A stretch of 64,000 nucleotides of DNA from Vanessa cardui (taxonomy: Eukaryota > Arthropoda > Insecta > Lepidoptera > Nymphalidae), in assembly GCF_905220365.1 (NCBI RefSeq), contig NC_061153.1, positions 9,444,001 through 9,508,000 of the forward strand. Direction: 5' to 3'. Each line of letters begins with the position of its first letter. Positions within the stretch are counted from its first letter, which is position 1. Below, piece by piece: positions 40,897-51,849 of this stretch. The position numbers and the translations under genes were made by a program. Below the pieces are notes generated by a model. The model was not told the DNA's origin and did no database searches. It saw only the letters and a list, made by a program, of their open reading frames with translations.

Positions 40897-43833
40897 ATGA
40901 ATTCAAGCTCTGAATCATTTTATTCTGCAAGAGATGATGATGACGACATTTCTTTTCTCAGTACTGATGAAAATTTTCAATTACTAGGAGATTTACTGTC
41001 TAATGAATTCTCACATTTTCGTAAGAATTTAAATATTTGTCACATCAATGCGCAAAGTGTTCCAAGTCATTTTTCCGATCTCTATTCTACATTTAACCAG
41101 GCATCCATTCATGCTGTTTTTATTTCCGAGACCTGGTTAAAACCTTCTCTTCATTCTACTTCTTTTTCTATACCTAATTATATCTTAATCAGGAATGATC
41201 GAATCGGAAAAACTGGTGGGGGTGTTGCAATATATTTAAAAAGTCACATCCCTTACAAACTTATTTGTCAATCTACTTCCCAGTATAACGCATCTTTTGA
41301 ATATTTATTCATCGAGATAGATGTAGGCACCAAAATAGCCCTTGGAGTGGTCTATTGTCCCCCCAATATCAATTATTTTTCTTCTATTGAGTCCCTCTTC
41401 GAGAATCTGATGCCTAAGTACACTAATCTTATTGTAATGGGGGATATCAACACTTGTCTGATCAAGAGTAATTATCGGTCGTCCAAGCTCAGATTTATAC
41501 TAGACTCCTTTAACCTCCAGGTTTTACCGCTCGCTGCAACACACCACCCAATCGACGGACCCGATAGTCTCTTAGACTTAATTATAACGTCCAAAGGTGA
41601 CTTGGTCTCTAAATTTGGTCAGTTTTCAGCGCCTGAATTCTCTCACCACGATCTAATATTCGCTTCCTTTAAATTCAGACCACCTAAGCCCAAACTCAAG
41701 ATGCTGCTGCTGCGAAGCTATCGTCATCTAGATCTCGACAGGTTATTGGACGATGCCACTCTTATTCCTTGGACGCAAATAGAGGTGTTGTCGTCAATTG
41801 ACGAGAAGTTGCATTTTCTGTGCTCTAAATTGATTGAATTATTCGACCGACACTCGCCTCTACGCCTTGTTAAAATAAAAAAATTTTCAAACCTTTGGTT
41901 TAATGACGATTTAAGAAAAGCGAGAGCCAAGAGGGATAAAGCCTTCCGTAAGTATAAGAGGGACCGTTGCGCTCTCAACTGGTCAGCTTATAAAGCTGCA
42001 AGGAATCGCTGCAATCAGTTGTGTAGGAAGCTCAAACGCCGATATATCTTTGACAAAATACGTGAATCTTCTCTCGAGGAAGCTTTAAAATTTTTAAATA
42101 CCCTCGGTATTGGCAAGTCTCAAGCTTTCCCTGACCAATCTCAATTCGATTTAAACAATCTCAATCTTCACTTCTCTTCACCTCCAGTCCTCGACTTGCA
42201 AACTAAACTTTCAACGCTTTCTGAAATACATGGCTTGCCTAGAATCACTTCCCCACCTTTCAGCTTTTCTCCTATAACGGAGAATGATGTTAAGAAAACC
42301 ATTCTTTCGATCAAATCTAAGGCGGTTGGTTGCGATGGAGTAAGTCGAATTATGATTACCCTCATCCTCAATTTTCTAATTCCCTCCATAACTCATATCG
42401 TAAACTTCTCCTTTACCACGAGTACATTTCCTAAGATTTGGCGCAAGGCTTTTGTTCTCCCACTCCCTAAAATATCAAATCCTTCGCTGCCTTCTCATTT
42501 TCGTCCTATAGCAATTTTCCCCTTTTTATCCAAAATCCTGGAGTCCATTGCACACCAACAAATCTCTTGCTACCTTCATAAATGCGACTTATTCAATCCA
42601 CTCCAATCGGGCTTTCGCCCAGGTCACAGCACAACAACAGCATTGTTAAAGGTCACGGACGATATTCGTATCGCCATGGAAAACCAGCAACTCACAGTGC
42701 TCGTGCTAATTGACTTTAGCAATGCTTTCAATGCAGTAGACCATGACCTCCTTCTTGCATTTTTTTCCCATGCTAACTTGTCAGACTCTACCGTTGAATG
42801 GTTTTCTTCTTATCTTAGGGGGCGTCGGCAATCCACACGAATTGGTCAGCTACAATCTGATTGGTGCGAAGTGAGTGCCGGCGTTCCTCAAGGCGGCATA
42901 TTATCTCCTCTGTTATTTTCTGTTTTTATAAACGCCATCACTAAAATTTTAACTTCGCACTACCACCTGTATGCCGATGACTTGCAGCTCTACGAACACT
43001 CTACTGTCAATGATCTTGCCGCGGCTATTAACTCCCTAAATGACAATCTCCACCGCATTTCTCTTTGGTCCGCTAAATATGGTATCACTGTCAATCCATC
43101 CAAGTGTCAAGCCATCATTATAGGCAGCGGGAGACAGTTAGCTAAATTAGATGTTCTGACTCTGCCCAACCTACGATATAATAATATACCAATAGAGTTC
43201 AGCAGCAGTGTTAAAGACCTCGGCATTATCATTGACAGTAAACTCAGTTGGGGGGAACATATTAAAGAAGTTTCTCGTAGGTTTTACGCCACTATGCATT
43301 CCATGATGCGTTTAAAAAACTTTTTGCCTATGGAAACTAAAATCCAGCTTGTTACTACCCTCTTGATTCCAATTCTTGATTACGGTGACTCCTGTTATCT
43401 AGATCTGTCGGAAGAACACCTACATAAACTTAATCGTCTCCTTAACACTGGCATTCGCTTTATCTTTAGCTTACGCAAATTCGACCACGTTTTTCGTTTT
43501 AGGAAACAGTTACACTGGCTTCCTATACGAGAACGTAGATATACTCGGCTTCTATGTCTTCTCTACTCTATTCTTACTGACCCTAATACTCCCACTTACT
43601 TATCCTCTAAATTTTCTCTTCTTTCCTCTACTCATAATAAGCCCCTACGATCCTCTCAATTCCTTACCCTTTTCATACCTTCCCATAAATCTGGCTTTGT
43701 TTCCAACTCTTTCTCTCTAGTTGCAGCCCGGCTTTGGAACACTTTGCCTGATTCTATTCGTAGAGCTCCATCGCGCGATTCCTTCAAGCGCCAAGTAAAA
43801 CAATTTTATCTGTCGTCTGTCAACACTGTGTGA
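40897..43833 (+). CDS. L2/CR1-type LINE ORF2: endonuclease-reverse transcriptase, intact
   Basis: 978 codons without interruption. Endonuclease in residues about 45-260: NICHINAQSV (Asn), VFISETWLK (Glu), IRNDRIGKTGGGVAIYLK, VMGDINTCLI (Asp/Asn, residue 182), DLIITSKG, FSHHDLIF. Reverse transcriptase about 440-760: VGCDGVSRIMI, HFRPIAIFPFLSKI, LQSGFRPGHSTTTAL, VLIDFSNAFNAVDHD (catalytic Asp near 605), AGVPQGGILSPLLF, LYADDLQLY (catalytic Asp-Asp near 691), NPSKCQAIII, KDLGIIID. C-terminus with LHWLPIRERRYTRLLCLLY and ARLWNTLPDSIRR, no RNase H, as usual for CR1/L2. Motif A has Asn where many relatives have Asp (AFN for AFD). It nicks target DNA and copies LINE RNA. The 5-bp-longer spacer and frameshifted ORF1 upstream mean a complete cycle would need help. 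Confidence 0.93.
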   Translation: MNSSSESFYSARDDDDDISFLSTDENFQLLGDLLSNEFSHFRKNLNICHINAQSVPSHFSDLYSTFNQASIHAVFISETWLKPSLHSTSFSIPNYILIRNDRIGKTGGGVAIYLKSHIPYKLICQSTSQYNASFEYLFIEIDVGTKIALGVVYCPPNINYFSSIESLFENLMPKYTNLIVMGDINTCLIKSNYRSSKLRFILDSFNLQVLPLAATHHPIDGPDSLLDLIITSKGDLVSKFGQFSAPEFSHHDLIFASFKFRPPKPKLKMLLLRSYRHLDLDRLLDDATLIPWTQIEVLSSIDEKLHFLCSKLIELFDRHSPLRLVKIKKFSNLWFNDDLRKARAKRDKAFRKYKRDRCALNWSAYKAARNRCNQLCRKLKRRYIFDKIRESSLEEALKFLNTLGIGKSQAFPDQSQFDLNNLNLHFSSPPVLDLQTKLSTLSEIHGLPRITSPPFSFSPITENDVKKTILSIKSKAVGCDGVSRIMITLILNFLIPSITHIVNFSFTTSTFPKIWRKAFVLPLPKISNPSLPSHFRPIAIFPFLSKILESIAHQQISCYLHKCDLFNPLQSGFRPGHSTTTALLKVTDDIRIAMENQQLTVLVLIDFSNAFNAVDHDLLLAFFSHANLSDSTVEWFSSYLRGRRQSTRIGQLQSDWCEVSAGVPQGGILSPLLFSVFINAITKILTSHYHLYADDLQLYEHSTVNDLAAAINSLNDNLHRISLWSAKYGITVNPSKCQAIIIGSGRQLAKLDVLTLPNLRYNNIPIEFSSSVKDLGIIIDSKLSWGEHIKEVSRRFYATMHSMMRLKNFLPMETKIQLVTTLLIPILDYGDSCYLDLSEEHLHKLNRLLNTGIRFIFSLRKFDHVFRFRKQLHWLPIRERRYTRLLCLLYSILTDPNTPTYLSSKFSLLSSTHNKPLRSSQFLTLFIPSHKSGFVSNSFSLVAARLWNTLPDSIRRAPSRDSFKRQVKQFYLSSVNTV

Positions 43834-44173
43834 TGTCTTCTCATCAATATTATTATCATAATTGGATATCTATATATATATAGATATTTATTTATATATG
43901 TTAAATAATTATGTACTTATATATTATGTATCTTTTTGTGTATATGTATGTATAACATCGCAATGTATTGTATTATTATTATATATATTTATTATTATTA
44001 TAGGCATCTATTGCTATGTATATACATATTTTAAAATTTTCTTTAACTTCTGTGCACACCCTACTGACTACTCTCCTACACTATTCTGGGTTGGCTGGCA
44101 GAAAATGCTGTTATAGCGTTAAGTCCGCTCTTTGTACTTGTTTTTGTGCAATAAAGAATAATAAAAAAAAAAA
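43834..44173 (+). other. 3' UTR and poly-A tail of the L2/CR1-type LINE
   Basis: AT-rich with a TATATA palindromic patch (43868-43900) and the ending GTTTTTGTGCAATAAAGAAT followed by poly-A directly at the target duplication AAACTT. Confidence 0.75.
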
Positions 44174-45380
44174 AAACTTATTGATTTACAATGTAGAATG
44201 CAAATGATGGATCAGAATAATTTGTCCTTTGGAGTAATAAGGGGAATAGAAAGCGAATTAATTGAAGAAGAATTAAAGGAGTTAATATTTTGTCCTTACG
44301 AAATAATATCGGTGAAACGTTTAAAGAGATTATTCGACAACAAATGGGAAGACAGTGAAACAATTAGAATCTGTTTCGCAAATCCTACTTTACCTCCGTA
44401 TGTACAAGCATACGGTTGCAGGTTTAAAGTGGAATCATTCATCTTCCAGGTCACCCAGTGCTCGCGGTGCTGGAAATTCGGACATCCCAAAAAATTTTGC
44501 CCGTCTAACAAAATATATTGCCCAAAATGCGGGAATAATCATGATAACTGCGATACAACATCATATAAATGCATAAATTGTAAAGGTGCACATATAGCTT
44601 TAAACGAAACATGCCCATCTTATTTAAGAGAAAAACGTTTACGGCAAATTATGAGCAACGAAAATGTCAATTACAAAAGGGCATTACAAATTTATGACAA
44701 TCACCATCAGCTTTTATCACCACAACCCATAGTAAATGTACATTCTGTGGATGAAAACCATAGCTCAATTCAACCAAAAAATACAACATATAGTGAAATT
44801 CTTAAAAGCCCTGATCTCAAAAGTAGAAAAAATTTAAGTGGCAAGCAAAAGAATAAACAATTGACTGAGATTTATGAACAGCCACATTATGAACAAAATA
44901 AAGAAAAACGTTGTGAAGGGGAACCATCAAGTATAGACAGCACGTTTAATTTTCCGAAGGAAAACGAGAAGACCAACTTACAACCTAATTTTAAAAAAAT
45001 CGAGTGGATAAACATATTTAGAAAAATACAAGAAATATGTAATGTCTGAAAAATCTATTGAAGATAAAATCACATTAATATTTAAAATTATGTTCCTAGA
45101 AATTAAAGAGTATTTGTTGAATAGACTTATAAATATAGACCTACTGAAGTCCATGTTCAACCCTAATAATGGATAAACGTGATAAATATCGTACTGTAAT
45201 CAATATTTTGCAATGGAACGCACAGAGCATTGAATCTAAGTTAGTCAGCTTTGGTGAATTATTGTGGCAAGAGAAAATTCATATAGCTATTGTGAGCGAA
45301 ACTTGGTTACGGAAGGAATCGTCTATTACTCTAAGTGGGTATAATATATATAGAAACGATAGAGAAGACTCGTACGGGGG

Positions 45381-45634
45381 TGTCCATGAATATCAGGTGT
45401 ATTTAATGAAAAACGGAATTAAGTTTAAGATCAGTATAATCACTATAAGAGCGTAATATGAAGAGAGAGTAACAAAAATCTGTGTCGGTAGGCATAAAAT
45501 AAATCTAGAAATATTAATAAATATGAGCAATTAAAATCTCGGTGAACAGTAATATTGCTATTGTAATTTTGACAGGAGTTATTAAATCAACTAATATAAA
45601 AGAAACAAACTAAATGTTACATGATTTTTAGACA
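45381..45634 (-). repeat. BEL/Pao 3' LTR
   Basis: 254 bp. Differs from the other LTR by about four substitutions and two 2-base indels by my count, so the insertion is recent on an evolutionary scale. Confidence 0.95.
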
Positions 45635-45654
45635 TACCCCCAGGCGTTGAAAGC

Positions 45655-47060
45655 ACGTCTTTCAACAATCTTCAGGTTGTGGCAATAGGCATATTTTGCT
45701 GAATGCCCTCCGAACAATTCCATTTGCAGTCCTAACATCTGCTACCCGAATAACACCATCGGCTCCTGGGTACAAATTGACAATTCGACCCAACTTCCAT
45801 CAGAGCGGTGGCAGATTGTCATCCTTCAGAACGACGAGACTGTTAAGTTTAAGGTGGTTTTCGGATTTTTGCCAATTCATCCTCATCTGAAGACCCGAGA
45901 GATACTCCTTACTCCATCGCTTCCAAAATTGTCGACGGAGTTGCTCAAGTCTTTGATAACGCGTCAGCTTGTTGATGTTTTGAGCTTGGTAATTTGGCGC
46001 CGGCAGTGAAGTGAACGAGCGTCCGATGGTAAAGTGTCCGGGTGTAAGAGGCAATAAATCTGCAGGATCTGTAGACATGTAAGTCAGTGGCCGGGAGTTC
46101 AGTATAGCTTCAATTTGTACCAATGCAGTATAAAACTCCTCGTACGTAAGGTGACAATTTCCCAGTACTCTTAATAAATGATATTTGGTGGACTTGACAC
46201 CTGCTTCGCTCAAGCCATTATAATGTGGTGCATAAGCTGGAGTAAAATGAAATTTAATGCCATCATTAGCTACAGTCTCAGATAAAACATCACTATTGGT
46301 TTTAATAAAATTTGCAATATCGTTACACGCGCCGACAAACAAAGTACCGTTATCAGAGTAAATATTTTTAGGTTTCCCCCTACGAGACATAAATCTAGGC
46401 AAAGCTAACAAGAAACAATTGCTCGTTAAATCACCAACTAATTCGATATGCATTGCTTTAGTAGAAAAACATATGAAAACTGCAATATACGCTTTCAGTA
46501 ATCTACTTCCACGACCTTGTCGACTAATAATCATAATTGGACCAGCATAATCGATTCCCACGTTCTCGAAAAGATAACTGACAGACACACGCTGTTGTGG
46601 TAAATTTCCCATTATAGGTGCAACTACCTTAGGCTTTAATCGAGCACACCGGATACATTGTCGATAACATAACTTGGCCAAACTCCTACCTCCTATTGGC
46701 CAAAATGATTCCTTAAGCGTACTCAGTAACAGTTGCGGACCTGCATGTAATAATCGTCTATGCTCGTAATGAAATAATAATTTAGTAAAAGGATGTTTCG
46801 AATGAATCAAAATCGGATGTTTTTTATCAAATGTAAAGTAACTATGTTCTAAACGGCCTCCAACACGAAGAATTTTAAAATCATCGAGAAATATATTTAA
46901 TTTGAGTAACGCGTTTTTAGCAGGTAAATTTCTATTATTTATTAAAAGTTCATATTCCGGAAAAGATTGTTTTTGTGATATTTTGATTATAAGATTTAAT
47001 GCATTATCCAATTCTTCGACAGTTAAAAATGTATCTATAATTAATTCTTTCTTACAAATT
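45655..47060 (-). pseudogene. BEL/Pao integrase
   Basis: Open frame 47011-45800 plus a shifted C-terminus to about 45655. Zinc-binding HHCC region (HYEHRRLLHAG ... CYRQCIRCARLKP), then the catalytic core VGIDYAGPIM (Asp), NIYSDNGTLFVGA (Asp) and HYNGLSEAGVKSTK (Glu), all three acidic residues kept. C-terminal domain RYQRLEQLRRQFWKRWSKEY and, in the next frame, WKLGRIVNLYPGADGVIRV, RTANGIVRRAFSKICLLPQ. It inserts the element DNA into the genome. Breaks: frameshift near 47062 (to RNase H) and near 45800. Confidence 0.9.
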
Positions 47061-48195
47061 AATAAGCTACAGTACGTTTAAGTCTAGATAAATTAGAAAA
47101 TCTATTAAAATCAATGAATTCATTGTTATTACTTCCTACAGCTATATTTGCAGTAATTACAGAACGTAATTCTGGAAGAGTTTCAGAACTAGCGGGATGA
47201 GGTGGCCAATGTGACATATCTAGTCTTAAAAAGCTTGGGCCTGACCACCAAACCTCAAGCGATATTAGAGCCTTAGCATTAACACCTCGCGAAATATGAT
47301 CAGCAGGATTTTCAAGCGTAGGTACATGTCGCCAAGTACAACCAGAAGATTTTTCTACGATCTCTGCAACTCTATTGCGTACAAATGGTTGAAATTTATT
47401 TGGTAGGGTTTTAAGCCAGCCCAAAACAATAGAAGAGTCGGTCCAAAAAAACGTACGCCTTACCTTGACTCGGAGAGCACTAACAGCCTTTTCGTATAGA
47501 CGTAGCCCCACAAGAGCCCCGCAAAGTTCCAGTCTTGGTATCGTAGTAGGCTTGATTGGAGCGACCCTGCCTTTAGCCATAAGCAAACGAACTGAAATTT
47601 CATCATTGTCGTTTCCGCTACAAGCATACAAACATGCTCCATAAGCATATTGTGATGCATCCGAAAATATATGTAAATCTATATAACTATAACAATCCAC
47701 TAAAACATTACGTGTAATCAATAAATCATTAAGAATTGGTAAATCAATAATAAATTCATTCCATGACCTAGCTATATCAGCTGGTAGTGGATCATCCCAT
47801 GACAATTTTTGTAGCCATAATTTCTGTAACATACATTTCATGATAATAATACAAGGTGTAAGTAATCCAAGAGGATCAAAAATTCGTAAGATTACAGAAA
47901 GTATGCTACGTTTTGTCATAGTAATAGGAATATTACCACTTATGGAAAAACAAAGTTTATCCGAATCTGAACGCCAACCTAAACCTAAAACTGATTTAAA
48001 ATTAGATTCATCAGCCCCTATGTTCAAATCAAATGATTCAATATTTTTAACATCATTATGTAAATCCGCAACATTTGATTTCCATTTTCTAAGTGGCATT
48101 TGCGCCATACCTAAAGCATTAGTAACATTTTGACGTATCTGTATAAGTTCATCGATGGTATCTGCCCCAGTGAGAAGATCGTCGATATAGAAGTC
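47059..48195 (-). pseudogene. BEL/Pao RT end and RNase H
   Basis: Starts in the RT palm right after a frameshift at about 48200 (DYLTDFYIDDLLTGAD with catalytic Asp-Asp, MPLRKWKSN). Then SVILRIFDPLGLLTP, the RNase H part with YIDLHIFSDASQYAYGACLY (Asp), LLMAKGRVAPIKPTTIPRLE, LCGALVGLRLYEKA, FFWTDSSIVLGWLK (Asp), and TLENPADHISRGV. Matches the relic at 25600-26266. It copies element RNA and removes it from the hybrid. Confidence 0.9.
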
Positions 48196-48197
48196 GG

Positions 48198-49916
48198 TTA
48201 AATAATCTCAGCTAATTTGGGATCAGAGCATTCGAGACCTATTTGCTTGAGACAGCGGACAGCTAGAAATGGTGCACTCGCTGTACCATAGGTCACCGTA
48301 TTTAATTCATAAATATCTAAATTATCATCTGTATTATTACGCCAGATAATTCTTTGAAGGTGTCTATCGTCTGGATGTACTGAAATTTGTCTGTACATTT
48401 TCTCCACGTCAGCGGACAAAATGTACTTATGCCGCCTAAATCTCAAAAGAATACTTAAAAGATCGTCCTGTATAGTTGGACCGACCATTTGAATTTCATT
48501 AAAGGAAACTCCCGTAGTAGTAGGACTACTAGCGTTAAACACGACCCTTAGCTTTGTTGTCGAACTACTATCACGCCAGACACCATGATGTGGGATAAAA
48601 TAAGAAAATTCATTAGATTTTAAATTAGATTTGGACATATGGCCTAGTGATAAATATTCCAACATAAAATCATGATATTTAGTTTTTAGTAAAGGTTGAT
48701 TATTAAGACGACGTTCAAGAGCCAAAAAACAATGTTTAGCACGCTGATAAGACTCACCTAAAGTTACAATATTATTTTTTAAAGGAATTCTCACGCAAAA
48801 GCGGCCATCTGGAAGACGGGAAGTATTAATAATAAAATGTTCTTCACATATTTTTTCTTCCTCAGAATAATAGGAGGATTTATTATCAATTTCCAACTGC
48901 CAAAATCGTGATAAATTCTCTTGAATAACTTCATTTGAATCTAAAAAATCATTATCAGACTCTATTTGTGCTAAATTACATTTATGTGCTGGTGAGCGAT
49001 TAGCATGACCGCCAAACAAGGGTCCAGAAACTATCCAACCAAGTTTAGTTTCAAAAAGTATCGGTTTGCTACCTAGCTTAAAAAATTGTGATCCTAATAA
49101 ATCCCAAAAGAGGTCAGCACCAATGATTAAATCAATGTCTCCGGGTGCATAAAAATTAGGATCAGCTAAATTAATATTAGATTCAATATCTAACATCGAA
49201 ATGTCTAAATGACTATAAGGCACTTTGCTTATGATCGATGGTAAAACAAAACAAGTAACATTTGTAAAATAATTATTATTTAAAGATTTCATTTGCACAC
49301 GACACATTTTACCAATTGGTAGAATGCAATTATTTATTCCTGTTACAGAACGATCGACATTATCATACGGTAAGTTTAATTTATTACACATATTTTCTGC
49401 AATAAGACATGATGTACTGCCGGAATCAAGTAACGCTCGAGCAATATATTCCTGATTTTCGGAGTCATACAACTTGACAAGGGCTGTAGATAATAGCACA
49501 TCATGATTACCTTGATTTGAATTTTTCAAACATGCCGATAAAGAAATATTTGAGCTGGAAGTAGAATTCATATTGTTCGAATCACTCTTATCCATGTTTG
49601 ATGATCCAGCATTATCTGGTGATTGCGACTTCGAACCTGATACATGGATAAGCGTATTATGCTTACGTTTACATATCCTACAACCAGGTTTTTTGCATTG
49701 GTTTGCATAGTGACCAATATGTAAACAATTGTAACATAAAATATGTTTATTACAATAGTTAGGTAAGAGTTTCAATCGCTGTTCATTATTAAGACCTAAA
49801 AACTGCGGACAATTTTTAAGCGGATGCTCACCTTTACATTTAACGCAGGGTTTAGGTGTAGATGAGGCTATCGGAGATTTATCGTCAGCCTGAGTTGGAC
49901 TTGCAATAGAAACCAT
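48198..49916 (-). pseudogene. BEL/Pao zinc knuckles, protease and RT start
   Basis: 572 open codons. Nucleocapsid-like Cys/His motifs CVKCKGEHPLKNC, CYNCLHIGHYANQCKKPGC and CRICKRKHNTLIH, then the retropepsin ARALLDSGSTSCLIAE (active Asp-Ser-Gly) with a DLIIGADLFW flap-side block, then the RT N-terminal half (WRDSSSTTKLRVVFNAS, DDLLSILLRFR, ILSADVEKMYRQI with catalytic Asp, TYGTASAPFLAVRCLKQIGL). A frameshift at the end separates it from the YIDD part. Confidence 0.92.
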
Positions 49917-49946
49917 GCTTTTAATTTTCGTGTTCTGTTTATTAGA

Positions 49947-50896
49947 CTAGTGAGAATGATTATTACTTCGCGATAACTCTAAGGCCTCTAGCAAATCAGC
50001 ACGATTACGCAAAAAGTTTATAAATATGTCTAGTGTAAGAGGTTCATCTTTACCAAGACGACCCTTAAGTTCCTCCCATTCGCGATACGTCTTAGTATCT
50101 AATTTTTGTATTATAATATGTATCAACAATGTATCCCAGTGCTGAGTCGGTTCGCCTAGAGAATCTAAAGCTCTTAAATTTTTATTTAATTGATCAATTA
50201 AACGCTTAATAGACACGGATGACTCTTTAATAATTAAATCAATGTTAAATAATGCTGTCACGTGATTTTGAATGAGTAATCGTTTATTATCAAACCTTTC
50301 GCATAATATCTTCCAAGCAACAGGGTAAGTCTTCGCTGAAAATTCAATGGACTGTATAACTAAGGCGGCAGAGCCCTCTAGTGACGCTCTCAAATAATGA
50401 AATTTATTAATGTTGTCAATTTCGTCGTTGGAGTGAATGAGACTAGAAAAAGTATCATGGAACTCTAGCCAGTTATCATAGGAACCGCTAAACTTAGGCA
50501 ATTGTATAGTTGGTAATTTAACAAGATTATTGTTATTATTAACCCTCATAGTATTTTTATTACTGTCAGAACTCGAGTCACTTAATCCTGTAGAATGAGC
50601 AACTAAATCCTGGGCTTGAGCTACTAATTTATAATACAGAGATTCGAATTCATTTATTTCCAATAATGAATTTCCATGTCTTCTGTTGCACATTCCAACC
50701 TGCACTGTACTTCATCATATTGTTCAAACATGCTGCAAATTTTATGAATACGTAATTGAAGTTCTTTTACCTGAGACTGACTGACTGACCCATCTAAATT
50801 GTTTAAGTAATTTCCAAATAATGTAAGCCGGCCTTTATAGGTTGCACGCTTTTTAATAAGATCTCTTTCTTGCCTTTCCGACATTATGTGAAGCAA
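49947..50896 (-). pseudogene. BEL/Pao gag
   Basis: MSERQERDLIKKRATYKGRL at 50896 starts the gag (known Pao-type N-terminus), coiled in LQLRIHKICSMFEQY; a frameshift near 50680 leads to 50705-49947 with LPTIQLPKFSGSYDNWLEFH, INKFHYLRASLEGSA, LCERFDNKRLLIQNH and LDSLGEPTQHWDTLLIHI (DUF1759-type core). It ends in a stop at 49947, 31 bases before the next frame. It forms the particle shell. Confidence 0.9.
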
Positions 50897-51595
50897 GTGT
50901 CAAATCCTGGAATGTATACAATTCAAAATATTAAATATAAATTTAAACAATACTTTATATGGTTAAGTTACTTGTAATTTAGTATAAGTCTTACAATAAA
51001 ACAAATTGTAGTATAAAGACAAAAATTAATAACTCGACTTAACTATATTTTCTGTAATCAACACAATCTCTGTATCTAATATAAATTAAGTTTATTAAAC
51101 ATATTCTACTCACCACACTTAAAAATATTTGATTAGGAACTATACATACAAAGTACCTATTACTTATTAAATTTTACCAGTTAATAAAATTAATATAATT
51201 CAATTTACCTTTAGTAATAAGTATTATAATTATTAGGTCAATCGGGTACTAACAAAGAAAAATTAACATTTTTTTATTTAAAACAATCACAAAATATAAT
51301 GGAAGGAACTTTCTATTTAAATACAATTAAATAATAAAATAAAGTTTAATTGATATGTACTGACCTTTATATAAATCTTAAATCCTTAAATACTACCTGA
51401 ATATAAGAGTACTGGGTGGAAATTAAGCACTGAAATAGTTAAATACTGCAATATTCCATAAACCACGTCATACATCCAAATCCTTTGTTCTGTGATCCGA
51501 CGTCTGTTGTGATTTCACTTATTTCTCCACGGAGAAATCAGTATCCCTTTATTGTGCTGGTTATTTTTAAGATTTACTATCCGGCCGATGGACCA
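50897..51595 (-). other. BEL/Pao 5' leader
   Basis: About 0.7 kb, AT-rich, between the 5' LTR and gag. The primer-site-like TGGTCCATCGGCCGGATAG lies at its LTR end. No other feature. Confidence 0.7.
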
Positions 51596-51849
51596 TGTCC
51601 ATGAATATCAGGTGTATTTAATGAAAAACGGAATTAAGTTTAAGATCAGTATAATCACTATAAGAGCGTAATATGAAGAGAGAGAGTAACAAAAAACTGT
51701 GTCGGTAAGCATAAAATAAATCTAGAAATATTAATAAATATGAGCAATTAAAATCTCGGTGAACAGTGATATTGCTATTGTAATTTTGACAGGAGTTATT
51801 AAATCAACTAATATAAAAGAAACAAACAATGTTATATGATTTTTAGACA
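51596..51849 (-). repeat. BEL/Pao 5' LTR
   Basis: 254 bp, partner of 45381-45634; LINE-A coding sequence resumes at 51850. Confidence 0.95.

Larger units (their letters stand above)
38564..44173 (+). mobile_element. Nearly full-length L2/CR1-type LINE
   Basis: Inserted in LINE-A ORF1; AAACTT lies on both sides (38558-38563 and 44174-44179). Leader 38564-38822, ORF1 38823-39507 (one frameshift), long spacer 39508-40896, intact ORF2 40897-43833, 3' UTR with TGCAATAAAGAATAATAAA and a poly-A run. Only ORF1 is broken, so it is one of the youngest LINEs in the window. Confidence 0.85.
37684..45049 (+). pseudogene. LINE-A ORF1 (gag-like, CCHC knuckles), interrupted twice
   Basis: N-terminal part 37684-37929 (MNEKSDGEESYKSG, acidic/Ser-rich, one frameshift near 37815). 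After the first insertion, 38333-38563 has AYGVCITSIQVLPKQMALAK and KIKYKNPY, an RRM-like region with a stop and shift near 38526. After the second insertion, 44174-45049 is open: LSFGVIRGIESELIEEEL, then three CCHC-type knuckles (CSRCWKFGHPKKFC, CPKCGNNHDNC, CINCKGAHIALNETC) and a basic tail. ORF1 proteins of I/Jockey-type LINEs use these knuckles to bind element RNA. Sequence on both sides of each insertion joins in a sensible frame. Confidence 0.8.
45381..51849 (-). mobile_element. BEL/Pao LTR retrotransposon, complete with LTRs
   Basis: Two 254-bp LTRs (TGTC...GACA) flank gag-pol on the minus strand. GGGGG on both sides (45376-45380 and 51850-51854) is the 5-bp target duplication; LINE-A endonuclease reads through the join (YGG|VAII). 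Just inside the 5' LTR (minus strand) TGGTCCATCGGCCGGATAG is in primer-site position. The 3' side has a CTGGGGGTA purine tract. Coding frames have at least four breaks. Confidence 0.95.
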
